From Tanypteryx hageni (lineage: Eukaryota > Arthropoda > Insecta > Odonata > Petaluridae), in the NCBI GenBank assembly GCA_028673005.1, contig CM054118.1:89504858-89568857 (forward strand): a stretch of 64,000 nucleotides of DNA. The letters run 5' to 3'. Position numbers and translations under genes: made by a program. The notes under the pieces were generated by a model. It worked only from the letters and a program-made list of their open reading frames with translations, was not told the DNA's origin and made no database searches. Positions 24,449-37,512 of this stretch are shown one piece after another; within the stretch, counting starts at the first letter, position 1; each line of letters starts with the position of its first letter.

Positions 24449-26535
24449 CATGCTTAATTCCTCAACAGAAAGTTAAAATCATTTTAATGTACTCAAATAA
24501 ATCCTAGGTACTTACATACAGTTGATGTGAAAGCATCAACATTTTTAGATGCTTTCGGCAGAGCTTGATATTTTTCAGTACCTTAATTACTTCCAGCATT
24601 TTGGATCTCTCTAATAATAGGTTATAATATCCAAAAAAGCATTCTTGTCCACTTATTAATTTCAATAGATACATTTCAAATTACTTACTAAACAAGCCAC
24701 TTTCCAGTCAAATTACTTTTGAAAAAGATAAACTAAGGAAAATGTACTGAGGCTGGTAGGTATTAGTAAACTCACAGCTAGCAAACACAATATGCAAGGC
24801 TCAATAGTAATATATCACATGCCCTTTTTTATCAAGATATCACAAGTTGCTGGAAAAGCAACTTACCAATTAAAAAATTATGTGGTTAGGGAGTTTGCAT
24901 TCTGGAGACATAATTAGTCCATATGTCAAAACTGCCAATTCCCATGCAAAACTATATCAGACAATACTTAGAAATTGAGGTACAGTGGAGAAAACTGATG
25001 AAAAATATCCTTTCTAAGGTAAAATTAATTGTTAGTTAGGCAATGAAAATTTACTAAATTTGGTGACAATTCAGTAACAGCATGAAAATTTAAGATGACC
25101 AATAAACTATTCAATGACATTTTCAAAATGCATTCACATCTTTTTGTGTCAAACAATTACATATTGAAGAAAATGGCTTCATGAGAAGACATACTTGCAA
25201 ATTATTATATTTAATTTGATGAAACTATGCCAAAGAAACAAAAATTATATAATGACGTTAAAAAGCATTATGTAGTGATATAAAATGATTAGTCAAAATA
25301 CAGTGAAACTTCTATTAAGCAACCACTATCAGTTCTAAAGAAAAGTTGTCATTTAGAGTTGATTACCTTATTATTAGTTTATTTTCTTAAAAATCAATGA
25401 TGAATATTGAAGTTTATTTAGATAAATTTTATCAATTTTTATCTTGACAAGTTCTATAAATTGTATTCCTTCTAATTAAATCTAATGAAAACTGCATACA
25501 TATATAAAAACAAGACTTACTTCTTGTACACTGGATTATTTGTTGCTCTCTATGTCTAGTGCTATTGTAGACTACCAACCCAAAACAGCTAATTTTTCGG
25601 AATAAATTGGTATATATATTTTATATGTTGAATCGTCCCTTATTCACAAAATTGTGACCATTCAATAATAAAATGAATATGACATGAATATAATGTATAA
25701 CCAGATGTATATATGAAAATTTTGAAGAAAAAGAACCTTACCTTGCTGAGTAACAAACTATGATGAATGTAGAACAAAGCCCAGAGTGCAAACACAGAAT
25801 GATGCTCCTTTGTCAGCAATGCAAGAGAAACTAGGCATGGGATATTCTCATTAGAGGATGGATTGTGAGTATGATGCCCAATGATACACATTTCATGACA
25901 GTGTGTTTGTGAAGATACTATAGGGACATTTGGCGATCAGCATTCATTTTTCAGTTTGGAAAAATCCTTCTTTTCACATCTTGAGGAGGTTGGCAGATCT
26001 TGTTACACAGAATACACAATAGAAGCCCATAAATTTTTTGGTTAATGGAGTATGGCAGCTTATCATGCTGTGAAAATAATCCAAAGTGTATAGGGATTGT
26101 CGAATTTGGTGGAGAGTAAAGACAGAGTGCAATAAACCAATCATATCGATATACCTTAGAAAACAAAGTTTAGGAAATTCCAAATGAAATGCAGCATATG
26201 ATATGGCAATTTCTTTTCTTTTGTTTTGGATGTTTGGTACAAAATATATTGCTTGAATGTGGCAAACCAAATTTAAAATCATGACGCCTTATTTAATAGA
26301 AAATGTAATGATGAAAAATCAACACTTATAGACAGAAATTTAGTTTTGTTGAATTTAAAATTTTTATTAACTCCGTTTATCAACATCTATTGATTTAAAT
26401 TGAGACCTACCGACCCTAAATACATAAGAGTATTATGCCCACGTATTGTCAATATTAGAGAGTAATTACACTAGTGACATATCATCGGAAACAAATGTTT
26501 CTCTCACTATAATGCCTCCAACAAATGTTTTAGAT

Positions 26536-26776
26536 AAGTGTCTCTCAACCTTTTTGGGCCGTGGACGAAATCCCACACTTTCTACAGACCCTCTTCCTGT
26601 GAAAATTTCATAAATGTTTCATTCATTGTCTCCTTTTTCACTTTGAAGTAATAATCAGAGCTGTCAACAGGATAAAACAGGTTGTAGATAAAAATAAATA
26701 ATTTCCTACACAACTCTTTGACCCTGAGAAATAATTCATGGACCCTCAAGGTCAGGGGAGTCCAGCTTAAGCACTG
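26536..26776. mobile_element. hAT-type MITE with 8-bp duplication
   Basis: A 241-bp element starts AAGTGTCTCTCAACC and ends GCACTG; hAT MITEs commonly start CAGTG-TTCTCAACC. It is flanked by TTTTAGAT (26528-26535) and CTTTAGAT (26777-26784), a 7 of 8 match to an 8-bp target duplication. There is no coding sequence. Confidence 0.75.
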
Positions 26777-27112
26777 CTTTAGATGATTTAACTTATGGGG
26801 ACTCAGAAAAAGAGGATTTCGTTAGCCCAAATAAATTACTTAGATCTAAATTGTGAATTTAAGCAGAAATCTTCGACATTGCCAAGGAAACGGAAAATGA
26901 GCAAATTCTTTCCTAAATCATCCTTCAAATAGTAGAGAAAATACAAAATATAAGGGGAAAAATGCAGAGTTTAATGTAAAGGATTCTGATTCCCTCTAAA
27001 GGTAGGGATTAAAAATAATCTCGTTTCTTTGGAGATATTTGGAAAAATTTTTGATAAAGATACAGTAGTTATGAAGGATAGCAAAAGATATATAACTTAA
27101 AAAATAAATTTG

Positions 27113-28665
27113 TTAACAAATTCTGAGTGAAAAGGGGGGATTGTGAGACACAGTGAAACAATACAATAGTAAATAAACAAAAAATCCTTCACCATAAACA
27201 GGAAGAGAATACACACATTCACACTGCAGGTCGCTGGTGGCCACTGTTGCAGGATCAAAGTCAAAAGCAGACACACACACACACACACACAGAAACATAC
27301 AACTTCGTCGACAGACACTCACACACTATATTCTAACCAAAACTTAAACTAGACACTGATGTTTCAACAACTAACCTGTCACCTTCAGTAGTGTGGGATG
27401 CAGGAGGGAGAAAGGGTTAACTGAGTAACTGAAAAAGGGAGCAGTAAAGGATGGGACCCAGGTTGTTGTTCATAACTGTGTTTTTGTTTTAAAGTATATA
27501 GATGTTTTCGTATGCATTGAGTTTATTATATTGTTCAATTGATTTGAGCAAAGATAGGTTTTTGTGGTGATAGGATGGTGAGCAACGAAAATATGAGTTG
27601 TAATGCTTGATCTGTTTATCTTGTTATTTTTGTAATGTTTAGTGTGCTCTTTAAACCAGGTTTCCAGTTTGTGTCTAGATTATCCTATGTAAATTTTGTC
27701 ACGCGAACTGCAATTGATTTGGTAAATATTTGATTTGTGGTGAATGGGAATTTTATCTTTCGGATTTGTCAGTAGGTTAGATAATTTATTTTCGTTTACA
27801 GAAACTGGGTGAAGATCAAATTTCGAAAGCTTGGAGATTCTGTGTTAGTCTTGGTGCATATGGTGGTTATTTGTATTTTTTCTTTGTGTTTTGGTTTGTG
27901 TGTGCATGATTTAATGTGAACATTGTGTTTGTGTTTTTGAATCATTTTTTAAATAATTTGCAAGTTGAGACCATTGTGCAATGCACCATTTTTAATAAAT
28001 GTAAGTTCTTTGTAAAAATCTATTTTTGATAGAGGTGTGTTTAAGAGTCTGTGAAACATGGAGTGGAAAGGAGCCAATTTATGTGAGATGTGGTGAGATT
28101 CCATATGAATATATGTGTTGGTGTGTAGGTTTTCTGTAAATGTTGAATTGCAGTTTGTTATGTTATTTGCAATGAGTAAATATTTGCTCAAATCAATCAG
28201 ACTAATATAATAAACTCGATGCATATGAAACATCTACATAGGTACATAAAAACAAAAACACAGTTATGAACAACGACCTAGGTCCCATCCTCCCTTCCTT
28301 TTTCAGTTACTGAGTTAACCATTCCAAATCCTTTCACTTTTCCTCCCCCCTCTTCCCCAATAGTCACTCCTTGTATATATACCCCTTCTCCACTACCACA
28401 CTACTGAAGGTGACAACTTAGTTGTCAAAACATCGGTTTCTAGTTTAAGTTATGGTTAGAATATAGTTTGTGAGTGTCTTTTGACGAAGTTGTATGTTTC
28501 TGTGTGTGACTCTTTTTGACTTAGGTCCTGTGACGGTGTCCACAAGCAACCTGCTGCATGAATGTAAGTATCCTCTTCCTGTTTACAGTGAAGGAGTTTT
28601 TGTTTATTTACTTTTGTATTGTTTCATTGTCTCACAACCTCCCCTTTTCACTCAGAATTTATATC
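27113..28665 (-). mobile_element. Penelope-like retroelement with inverted terminal arms
   Basis: Arms of about 400 bp (27113-27510 and 28240-28665) are inverted copies, including CTGAGTGAAAAGGGG, AAACATACAACTTCGTC and AAAACACAGTTATGAACAAC. Between them the minus strand encodes the C-terminal GIY-YIG endonuclease region: DKIYIG, then SRHKLETWFKEHTKHYKNN (about 27710-27600) and SSITTHIFVAHHP. The reverse transcriptase is absent, so this is a truncated copy with the inverted arrangement common in this class. Each arm carries a hammerhead-like core (27361-27388 on the minus strand, 28404-28431 on the plus strand). An (AC)n tract at 27270-27291 interrupts the left arm. Confidence 0.75.
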
Positions 28666-28739
28666 AACAAATTGACATGGCCCAAATGGGAGAATAGTAG
28701 GAAATAATAATAAGGACAATCCCACAGTAGTAGTAGAGA

Positions 28740-30140
28740 AAAAGGGTCCCTGATGTCTGTAAGTCTATGTAAAAGTCCCAGAAGAGAGAGAGCTTTGTTC
28801 TTTTTTTGACAAGCAAGGAAAAAAGGTAAGCTTGCTATGGATGATAACCCTCAGATCCTTTTGATTCTCTACCCTCGATAGGTGTTTATCAATTAGTTGA
28901 TAAGTAAGGAGGATTAAGTTAGGGCAAAGGGTGATTGTTAAGGTACTACATTTGTAGAGATTCAGTCTCAGATTCCAGGTGGCACACTAGCTAGATATTG
29001 AGTTCAGTGTGTCTTGTAGCATGAGACAATCTGAAACAACCAATTTCCATAAAAAATTTAGTCATCAGCATACAGTAATAAATGAGACTGGCCAGGAGGT
29101 ATAAAAGCAGCTAAGTCATCAAGGAAGAGGTTGAATAGATATGGACCAAGAACACTGCCTTGAGGAACATGGAAGGTAATTGGGATCCAACTAGAAGCTG
29201 AACCAGAGAGAACCACATGTTGCATTCTGTCTGCCAGTAACAGGGCTAGAAATTTACAATGAATATTGAAACTATAGTAAAGCTTGAGAATAAGTAAATT
29301 ATGATTTAGGGATATTAAATATAATTAACTCCTTAACCATAATATTCAATATTACGGTTAAGGAGTTAATTCTATTTAACATCAATTTCGCCGTAGTCTC
29401 CATATTTACTTATTTATGATTTAGGGAGTCAAAAGCTATACAGAAGTTTAGAAAAACTGAATTGAGACTTTTTTAGAGAATATATGGCATGAAACTGAAA
29501 AGTGGTTTGACTTGAGAGACAGGAAGTCTGGAAGAAAGCCATGATGTTGTGGGGAGAGATGAGAAGCGAAATGTTACAGATGGTTTATTCTCTCTCATAC
29601 TGAAGAAATCACAGGAAGCAAAGATAAGGGAGAGTATGAAGAAGCATGAGCTTTATTGCCAGATTTATGAATTGGCATGATATTGGCGGTTTTCCATTGG
29701 CATGGGAAAATACCAGTGGAAAAGCAACAACTAAATATGTTGGATACAGGAAGTGAGAGCGAGTCACTACATTTCAGGATAAAGAGGGGATTAATGCCAT
29801 CAAGGCCAATGGTGTGAGTAGGAGCAAGTTGAGAAGGAAACAGCTGGATGTCTTGAGGTGAGGTTTGTATACTGTAAGGAGTGAAATTGCATGCAGGTGC
29901 TACAGAAAGGTCTCCTGGCAGTTTAGAAAGATGAAGATGAAGTATCAAAGAAAAATTTGCTGAAGAGGTCAGACTAATGTGGCCCAGCTGCACATAAGTT
30001 ATTTTAAGTGACTTCATCCAGAATTCTGTCAATATTTCTTTGTGTAAAGACAAATCTTTTGGGGGTTAAAAGTGATGGAGGACCAGAATTTAGACAAATA
30101 ATCATTGTAGTCTCATCGCAGAAGAGCCTTCGACTGGATC
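28740..30140 (-). pseudogene. LINE reverse transcriptase fragment (Jockey/CR1-like)
   Basis: The minus strand, from high to low coordinates, encodes WKTANIMPIHKSGNKAHASS then YSPLSLLPVISSV (29720-29595), AFDSLNHNLL (motif A region, near 29440 and 29300), [19 protein letters not shown] (29170-29115) and LLLYADD, the catalytic Asp-Asp box (about 29080). These are ordered RT motifs of a non-LTR retrotransposon. Frameshifts and stops interrupt it, the endonuclease is missing, and a 101-bp insertion sits in motif A. It faces the same way as slo. Confidence 0.85.
29313..29413. mobile_element. 101-bp palindromic insertion with 14-bp duplication
   Basis: TTATGATTTAGGGA occurs at 29299-29312 and again at 29414-29427. 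Removing the DNA between them restores the LINE frame through AFDSLNHNLL, so it is a clean insertion. Its core (29324-29371) is a near-perfect 23-bp-arm palindrome (TTAACTCCTTAACC ... GGTTAAGGAGTTAA). Confidence 0.75.
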
Positions 30141-30439
30141 CCTTAGTCTAGATATGATTTTTTAGAAGCACTTCTGGGGAAAGATTGCAAGTGTTTATCA
30201 GGCAAAATTTATATTTTTATGAATAATTAAAGGTAGAAATGTTATTTCTTTTTTGATTAATATTATAATTTTATTAGCATTATAATACATTTTTAATGTG
30301 TAAAACATGTGCTACATTGAGTTATTGTTGTTACTCTTTGATGGTAAAAGATTTGCTACATAATAAATTCCCAAATACAATTCCCCTGCATTTATTTACT
30401 GATTTCTTCCAAAAAATTATTTTTAATTCTTTGCCCACA

Positions 30440-33400
30440 GTGAAAATGTCACAGATATAAGGTACCTACCTGTAACTGAGAAAGAGCTACAAGATATTGT
30501 AAAAAATATGTTGGATAGTGAAGATAATTTGGATGATGAATTGCTGTGAATTGGATGATGACAAAGATTGTGAGAAAAATTAATATTTTAGGAAAAATTA
30601 TAAATACTAATAAAGTTAATTCTGAAATATATGACTTACACATAACATTTATGAGTCACTGTTACAAGATATGTAAATTCAAAGTATTGAACTCAAAGAA
30701 GAAAAATAAAACAAAAAATGTAAATAAATGTGACTGACCCTTACTAGCCAGCAAGGAAGAAATTACAAGACAAACATAAGAAAATGAGATAAAAATGTTT
30801 CAAAGTTATATGGAAAGAAGGCCATCTTCAGTTATTCAAAGAAGCAATTGCCTTTAGTGGTAATGAAAATCTGCCATATTCTCTGAAAGATATTCATTCT
30901 ACAAATGAATTTTTCAAATATTTTTTCATGAAAATTTAATAAAAATTATCATAGAGCAGGTAAACTTATTTTCAATACAAAATAGCCCAGAAAACCGGTA
31001 AATTTCACAGAAAGCGATATAAAGAAATATATTGGTTTGAATCATGATGTCTGTTATACAGTTTCTGAGCATTCGAAATTATTGGTCAAAACAAAATTGG
31101 TATTGAAATCTAACAAATATAAAAGTCTACTTCTGTCCCTTTGTGGCTCCCTCTGTCATGCTATAAAACTGCCAATGACTCGATAAAAGATTGAGATATA
31201 TTTTCGAAATTTGCAGAAATGCTAGATTCGCATATTTTAAGGTGAAGATGAAAAAATCTCAAAAAAGTCCTTGGTTCGACTCCAAGGAAGTCATTTCCCA
31301 TAAGATAACATGTAAAAAACGACTTTTCGAGGTGCAGACTTGTATTCTTTTTGAGATCTAAATTAGAAAGAATTAACCTACGATCTTCAGATCTGAACCA
31401 TTTTAAAGAAATAATTATGAAGTTTCTTATTCTGTTCATCTTTTTTGCCTACAGTTTGAAATTCCTCATGTTAAATGTTTAATTCACATATTTTGGGGAA
31501 ATTTTTCCATTTTAACGGGATGTTGCCTTGCCAACCCACTACATCATTAAACCTCAAAATCATATTATTACTTGAAAGAATGCTTTGAATGCTTTTAATA
31601 TGCAAGAGAGGGAGAGAAAGTGAGAAGGAAGGAAAGGGAAATGATTTTCATAGAAATTAATGTAAACAACATTCGTTGCATTATTTGACAAGGAATTCAT
31701 TTGAATATAGAACATTAACCATTCACATATTAAAATTACTTAGAATCATGGTAGGAGTTCAAGGCTTGAAACTACGAATGCCTAAAAGAATGAGTTTGTT
31801 TTCTTGTCATCGATTTTTTAATATGGATCGAATTGATCAACAGATCAGTTTTTAATGCGAGAATTCGATGCATTCATAGTGATTCACATTGTTGCCAGTT
31901 TCATGTAACTGGGTACCATTGACTTGGATAATAGCTTCGTGTCATCTTTTCATGAAATTTCATTAAAAAAACTTTCCCGTTGAATTTTAATGGGCATGTT
32001 CCTAATAAAGAATAATTTATCAATGAAAACTTTTGATATGATTTGAAAAAATCTATGCTACAATGATAACAGTACAGCAGCGTCTCACAGTGATGAGAAA
32101 TATTATCGTCTACATAAAACTGGTTGTAGATATTTTGGTTGAGAAATTTGAAATTATGCAATATGAAACAAGCTCATGAATAGATGAACAAATATGTGTT
32201 ACTAAATTGAGAAGCTACATGAAACAATACATGCTTGCCAAATCCCAAAAGTGGGGCTATAAATTATTTGTCTTACCCTGAGTCTCAGGATTTTCGTATA
32301 ATTTCAAATTATACACTGGTCACGTGGATGATAGATTATCAAATGAAAGAAATGTAGGTGCTTCTGGCAATACAGTAATTAAGTAACCAAAAATATTGCT
32401 TAAGAATATGAATCATCGAGTCTTTGATAACAATTACACAGATTTGACCTTAATAATTCAACTAGCAAAGCTAGGAATTTTGGCTTTGGGTACAGTTCAC
32501 AAAAAAACAAAATTCAAATTGCATATTTCCAAAAGATAAAGAAATCAGTAAATTCCAATGGAGAGTGTCATATGAATATGTTACAAGTGTTGATGTAATT
32601 AACATAATATCACTTATCTGTTACTAATAGAATAGAATCTTGGCGTTTCTGTATCTCGCTCTGAATCTCCGTATTTTATATGGGAATTACATTTCTGAGA
32701 TGCAATGAAGCATAATTTTCATTCGCATTTTAAAATTACTTAGATCTGTCATATGTATATGGTAATAGAACCAAAAAATGGCTTGAAGATTGAAAATTCA
32801 TTCTCCTACTGTCGATTCTGAAATACAGCTACATGATAACATGTAAGTCACCTTTTTGGTGGATGCGATGCCAGGGGGAAATGTGCATCGAATCGAGCCA
32901 TATATTCGTTTGAACACGAAAATTTTGCGTTTTTTGGATTAAAAACCTTCAGTCATCAAGGACAGTCACATTGTCGCTCTTTGAACAAATTTAGCACATC
33001 GCTTAGAAGTTCGCCATCTCTCCACCCCCTGGCGCTATCCATCTGCGTATCATCCCATTTTTGAACTACAAGCATGCAAGTATGAGTGCTATTACTTCAT
33101 AATAAATATTGTAATTATTTTAATATACAGTTTTATGTCTTTAACTATTTAAAAGCTAAATTTATATAAAAACAATTTAAATTGTAAAAGTAGAATGATT
33201 TCCATTGTAAGCCTTTAATTACTTTGTGGAACAACAAATATCCTTTATAATTTTGTTTTCATATTGTTTACATAACATCGAATAAGTTGCTGACACTAAC
33301 ATTATATTGAATACTCTTATTTTCCCTTCATTGCTTAGAGGAAAAATTTTGTTTTGATTTGTTTGTGTAACAAAAACGTTATTATAATATCATTGTTTTT

Positions 33401-35040
33401 ATTCTTACAAAGGTTCTTCATATATAAATACCTTAAAATTAATTTTGTGACTTTGGTAAGATTGATTGTTGCACTGTGCCTATTGGACCTGTAAAATGCT
33501 AAATACCTCACTGTATTCCGAATGAATTGTTTCAAATGTTTCTATGGTAAAATTTTTGGACAAAAATTGTTACAAGACTGAAATTTTAGTTGCTATTCAT
33601 TTTCAAAAAGGAACGAAATAAATGAAGATGTGAAATAAGCATGAATATATAACAATCTTCAATATGTAGACAGCAGAAGGATGGCATGGTGTATGTTGCA
33701 TTTGTATTTGAGTGTCATAGCACAAATTATGAAAGTAAACGTACGGACAAATGAAACAATGAAATTATATTTTTACTTTCTCCATATACAGAGTATAGGG
33801 GAAAGTATTGTTTTCATGAAAAAAATCGACTTCAAGATTTCAGTAGAAATACGTTTTGAGGTCCTCGAAACACATTTTGACCATTTTCTCGATGATGTCT
33901 GTATGTATGTGATAGCTTTTATGTGCGTGCTCTAACTCAAAAACTATTAATCAGATCAACGCAAAATTTATATTTAACATTTTTATAAAAGTCACAAGAA
34001 CATTAGTTTTTAGTAAAAATCGGTCAACCGAAAGTGGGTGTTTACTCTTATCACTTATCCGTTATTTTGAAATATTTGCTTTAATATTTGATAAATGTAA
34101 AAATATATTGGAATAAACGTTGTAGGAAATTTAATTTTCTAGAACCTTTGTTTAAAACATTTTTCCATATAATACATTGTTTAAGAGATATCTTATATTT
34201 TTAGCTGCCACCACCATGCCACCTACCAACAACTTAGTTACGTCTTAGTAATGCTCCTTTTTCTTTTCTTAATTGTTGGAGCTTTGTGGCTATATCCAAT
34301 ATCAGAAGGCTATTGTTTGAGTGTATTTCTGTTCTTTGTAAAGTCTAAAATTTTCTCGCAGTTTCTTAAAATATTTATTATTCTGTAACCTATTTGGAAT
34401 TTTTAAAAATATTACAGATATGGAGAAAGTCATGTGGTGGCCAAATCAGATTTTTAATGATAAAGTTGGTTCAAATATATAATGTTAATGACTATTGTTT
34501 TCTTTAGAAAATAAATTATTTCAAAGAATAATAAGTATGAAAATGAATTGAAATTACAAATAATATCTTCCTTCCCATCATACTGACAAGCTTTTGCACT
34601 TGTTTGGAAAGATTATAAAGCTGTATCATTGTTGTTTATATTTAGCAGTGTACTGCCCTTGCAACAAGTTAAGCAGTTTGATAAAAGAGAGTAAAACAAA
34701 ATACCTGTCGCTTGTCCAAAACTTGTCAAGGAGTATAATCGTCATGTGGGTGGGGTAGACCTGTTAGACATTCTCATTGGCAATTATAAGATCAAAATAT
34801 AATCTAAAAAATGGTATTTCTGATTATTCTACCATCTTATTGACATGACAGTGGTAAATCCTTAGATACTTCATCGACGTATATAAATGAATGTGGTGAG
34901 AAATCTAAGATTATGGGGTTAGCTGATTTTTGCCTGCAAGTTGCTGAAGAGCTTTGCTTGCTTGGGCACTGTTTATCTAGTCAATAGGTAAGACCATCTG
35001 ATGTAGATAAGAAGCTACGGCCTAAAAAAGTAACAGTTTA
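30440..35040 (+). pseudogene. ancient piggyBac transposase in three blocks
   Basis: Block 1 (30440-31125): an acidic N-terminus (VTEKELQDIVKNML), then SLKDIHSTNEFFKYFFHENL and NFTESDIKKYIGLNHDV. Block 2 (about 31960-32625): MKTFDMI...NLCYNDNSTA, IDEQICVTKLRSYMKQY (first catalytic Asp), KWGYKLFVLP, YTGHVDD, VFDNNYTDLTLIIQLAKLGI (second Asp) and LALGTV. Block 3 (34625-35040): QFDKRE, VACPKLVKEYNRHVGGVDLLD with the third Asp in GGVDLLD, then SKKWYF and GLADFCLQVAEELCLLGH. The order and orientation fit one element, separated by about 0.8 kb and 2 kb of other DNA. Many stops show great age. It belongs to a different subfamily from the 4201 element. Confidence 0.85.
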
Positions 35041-37110
35041 AATAATAATAAGCTAAATGGTCAAGTCATGCTCGACTGTGGTGACACAGGTGGCAAGACT
35101 GCAAATTACTCTATTACATATGATCCAAAAGAAACATTTTATGTTAAAAAACAACTTATTTTCTTTTAGCTAATAAAACGTATGAATTAAAGTAAAATAG
35201 ACCAATTTTGCAATCAAACCGCTTAATTGATTCAATGATTAATTAATAATTTACGTTTTCAGCCTAGGTTATCAGCAACAAGAGAAGTACTGTTGGCATA
35301 AACAAGCCCCTATAATTTGAGTCATATAAAGCTCACTATAGTAAATAATATTAGTTATCCGTTAAAGAGTCAAGTGACATTAAAATGGATAATAATATCA
35401 AGGAGAGCCCTGAAGAATGTTGAAGACGATTGGCCAGAGAATGAACTCGAAGGCGAAGATCTAGATTAACTCAACAGTAGTTGGATGAAAGGAAAGAACA
35501 CAATCGAAAATATCACCAACCTATTTTCTTTTTGTTTACCTGTCAACTTTGACGGAATATTGGCTAATGCTGCATATATCCACTAAAAGGGGTACAACAG
35601 GACCAAACCTCACACTGGCTAATAAGGATGGAAACTCACCAATGGTGCAAATTTCTTGCATGCAAAAGTTTCACAATGCTCAACTGCACTATATTTTAAC
35701 AAAATAAAAAACTGTTTCAAAATATATCATGTGAAATAAACAAACATGTCATGTAAAGCAAAGCTATCATAATAGACCAATGGCAAATTAAAAGTTGTGA
35801 AAATCACTCCTTGACCGCACAAAATCAAATATTTAGAGACACACAACAAAAAAAATTGGTTAAAAGGTGAAAGAATAGACAGAAAATGTTAAATGAATCA
35901 ATATTCTCCATAAGAAACCAATGTTGTACAATATAATCGGTTACAAAAGCTCTGGTTCAAAACTTCCCAAAACAAAAAATGACATCATATATTATATTTT
36001 ATGGAGCTATATGGTGCCACATATGAGACGAATGGTATCCCCACCATAAATAAATCAATAAAATCATACATAGAAATGACATAAAATAAACAAAATAATA
36101 CGACATCACTTCATTTTAAGGCACCCAAAATCAGCTACATTTCACAGTAGTACCTCAAGTTAAAAGAAAAATGATCTACGTAATACCAATGTGGCGAAAT
36201 GTAGTCATACGAATGATAGAGAATAATGAGTTTTTACTAGAAAGATGGCAGAGAGCCATAAACACATCTGTTAATGCAAGTTCATGATTTCACATTGCTA
36301 GAAAAGAAATGGAACAAAAAATTATTTCTCACAGGAGTTACAATACCTACAATTAATGAAAATCTACCATAATAGAGGTAAAAAAACATTTATTTAGTTG
36401 TTTTTATTGAACTGTGAGTTTCATTAGGCCCAAAATAGGATAACCACTCTGTCAAGCTACAGCTGATACAAATGTAAATAAAATCAGGAGACATTAAACT
36501 CAAGTTATCACAATAGTACAGCATAAGTTTATAAGAAGAACACTCAGTAGATCTTCCTTTCTGGACAACTCACAAAGCTTGTAATGGTTACCATTAGAGG
36601 GGATTAAGAGGATTTTAATGACTGCTGGGGAGGATGTGAGAAGGAGGTCCTAACTACCATTTCTCTTTGGACATATTGCTACAAAATATCAACACACAAA
36701 TAATGCAAATCTTCTCTATATTAATAGCGTAATTAATGCGAAGGTAACAGCCACCTTAATGTGCAATGCTTCAAATTAAACATCTCGACCTGCATATTTG
36801 CAAGAAAATTATAAAATTGCAATCGGTCATACCATTGGCAAAATATTGAGGTTTTTTGTTACCAGCTAAGCTCTGCTCGAAATAAACCTTGCAGTCACAG
36901 AGCTTCTTGGTAATGTGACAGAAGGCTTACTGGGAAGACAATATTTAATCTAACCAACCAGTTGATTTATCGAAAGGCAACTACTATTTAATAAAAATGC
37001 GTCAATCCAAAACACTTCCCACACAAATAAGGCGATCCGCCGCAACTGGAGAAGCACTACTCAACAGATGAGCACAAGAGTCATCTGCACCGTATTTTTA
37101 GCCTACTTTC
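35041..37110. other. slo intron, nothing recognised
   Basis: AT-rich intron with no confident exon or repeat end. Only minor motifs were seen. Confidence 0.5.
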
Positions 37111-37111
37111 C

Positions 37112-37512
37112 AGAATGAAAACAAGCTTATAGTTTTGTCGTCGTGTCTGTCTGTCCATCCCTCCCTATTAACCAATACACCGATTTTCATGAAACTTGGT
37201 GGAAATCTCTTGCTACATGGGCCGAGCTCCTGAGGATAGTTTTTGTTGCGAAGATTGAAGTCCCAAGTTTGATTCTAGTAACTATCCATCCCATTTGATT
37301 TACATGGGAAATTCTGAAATCCATCGTGCAGGGTAATTTTCTCTTGCAAATTAAAATATCTTAGAATTGTAATATTGGAGCAAGTTTTGTACTATTCTCC
37401 GAGGAAAGAAATGAAGATTCTAATTTTTATCATCGAATTTTGCTTATTGATTGTATTTGTTAGAATTTTGCGTAAATACTGGCGATTTTGCAGTTGCAAT
37501 ATTAAACTGAGG
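37112..37512 (+). repeat. dispersed repeat, copy 1
   Basis: About 400 bp aligns in direct orientation with 59476-59880. Shared blocks include GTCTGTCTGTCC, CCCTATTAACC, AGATAGTTTTTGTTG (AGGATAGTTTTTGTTG here), CAGGGTAATTTTCTC and GAAATGAAGATT/GGAATGAAGATT. The class is unknown. A weaker relative may lie at 31250-31400. Confidence 0.75.

Noticed and set aside
25300..25370. CAGTGAAACTTCTATTAAGC, like a mariner/Tigger terminus
   Set aside because: No inverted partner within several kilobases; single-end match only.
31250..31440. GGTTCGACTCC B-box-like sequence suggesting a tRNA gene
   Set aside because: No A box or cloverleaf can be drawn upstream; it is more likely a decayed relative of the 37 and 59 kb repeat.
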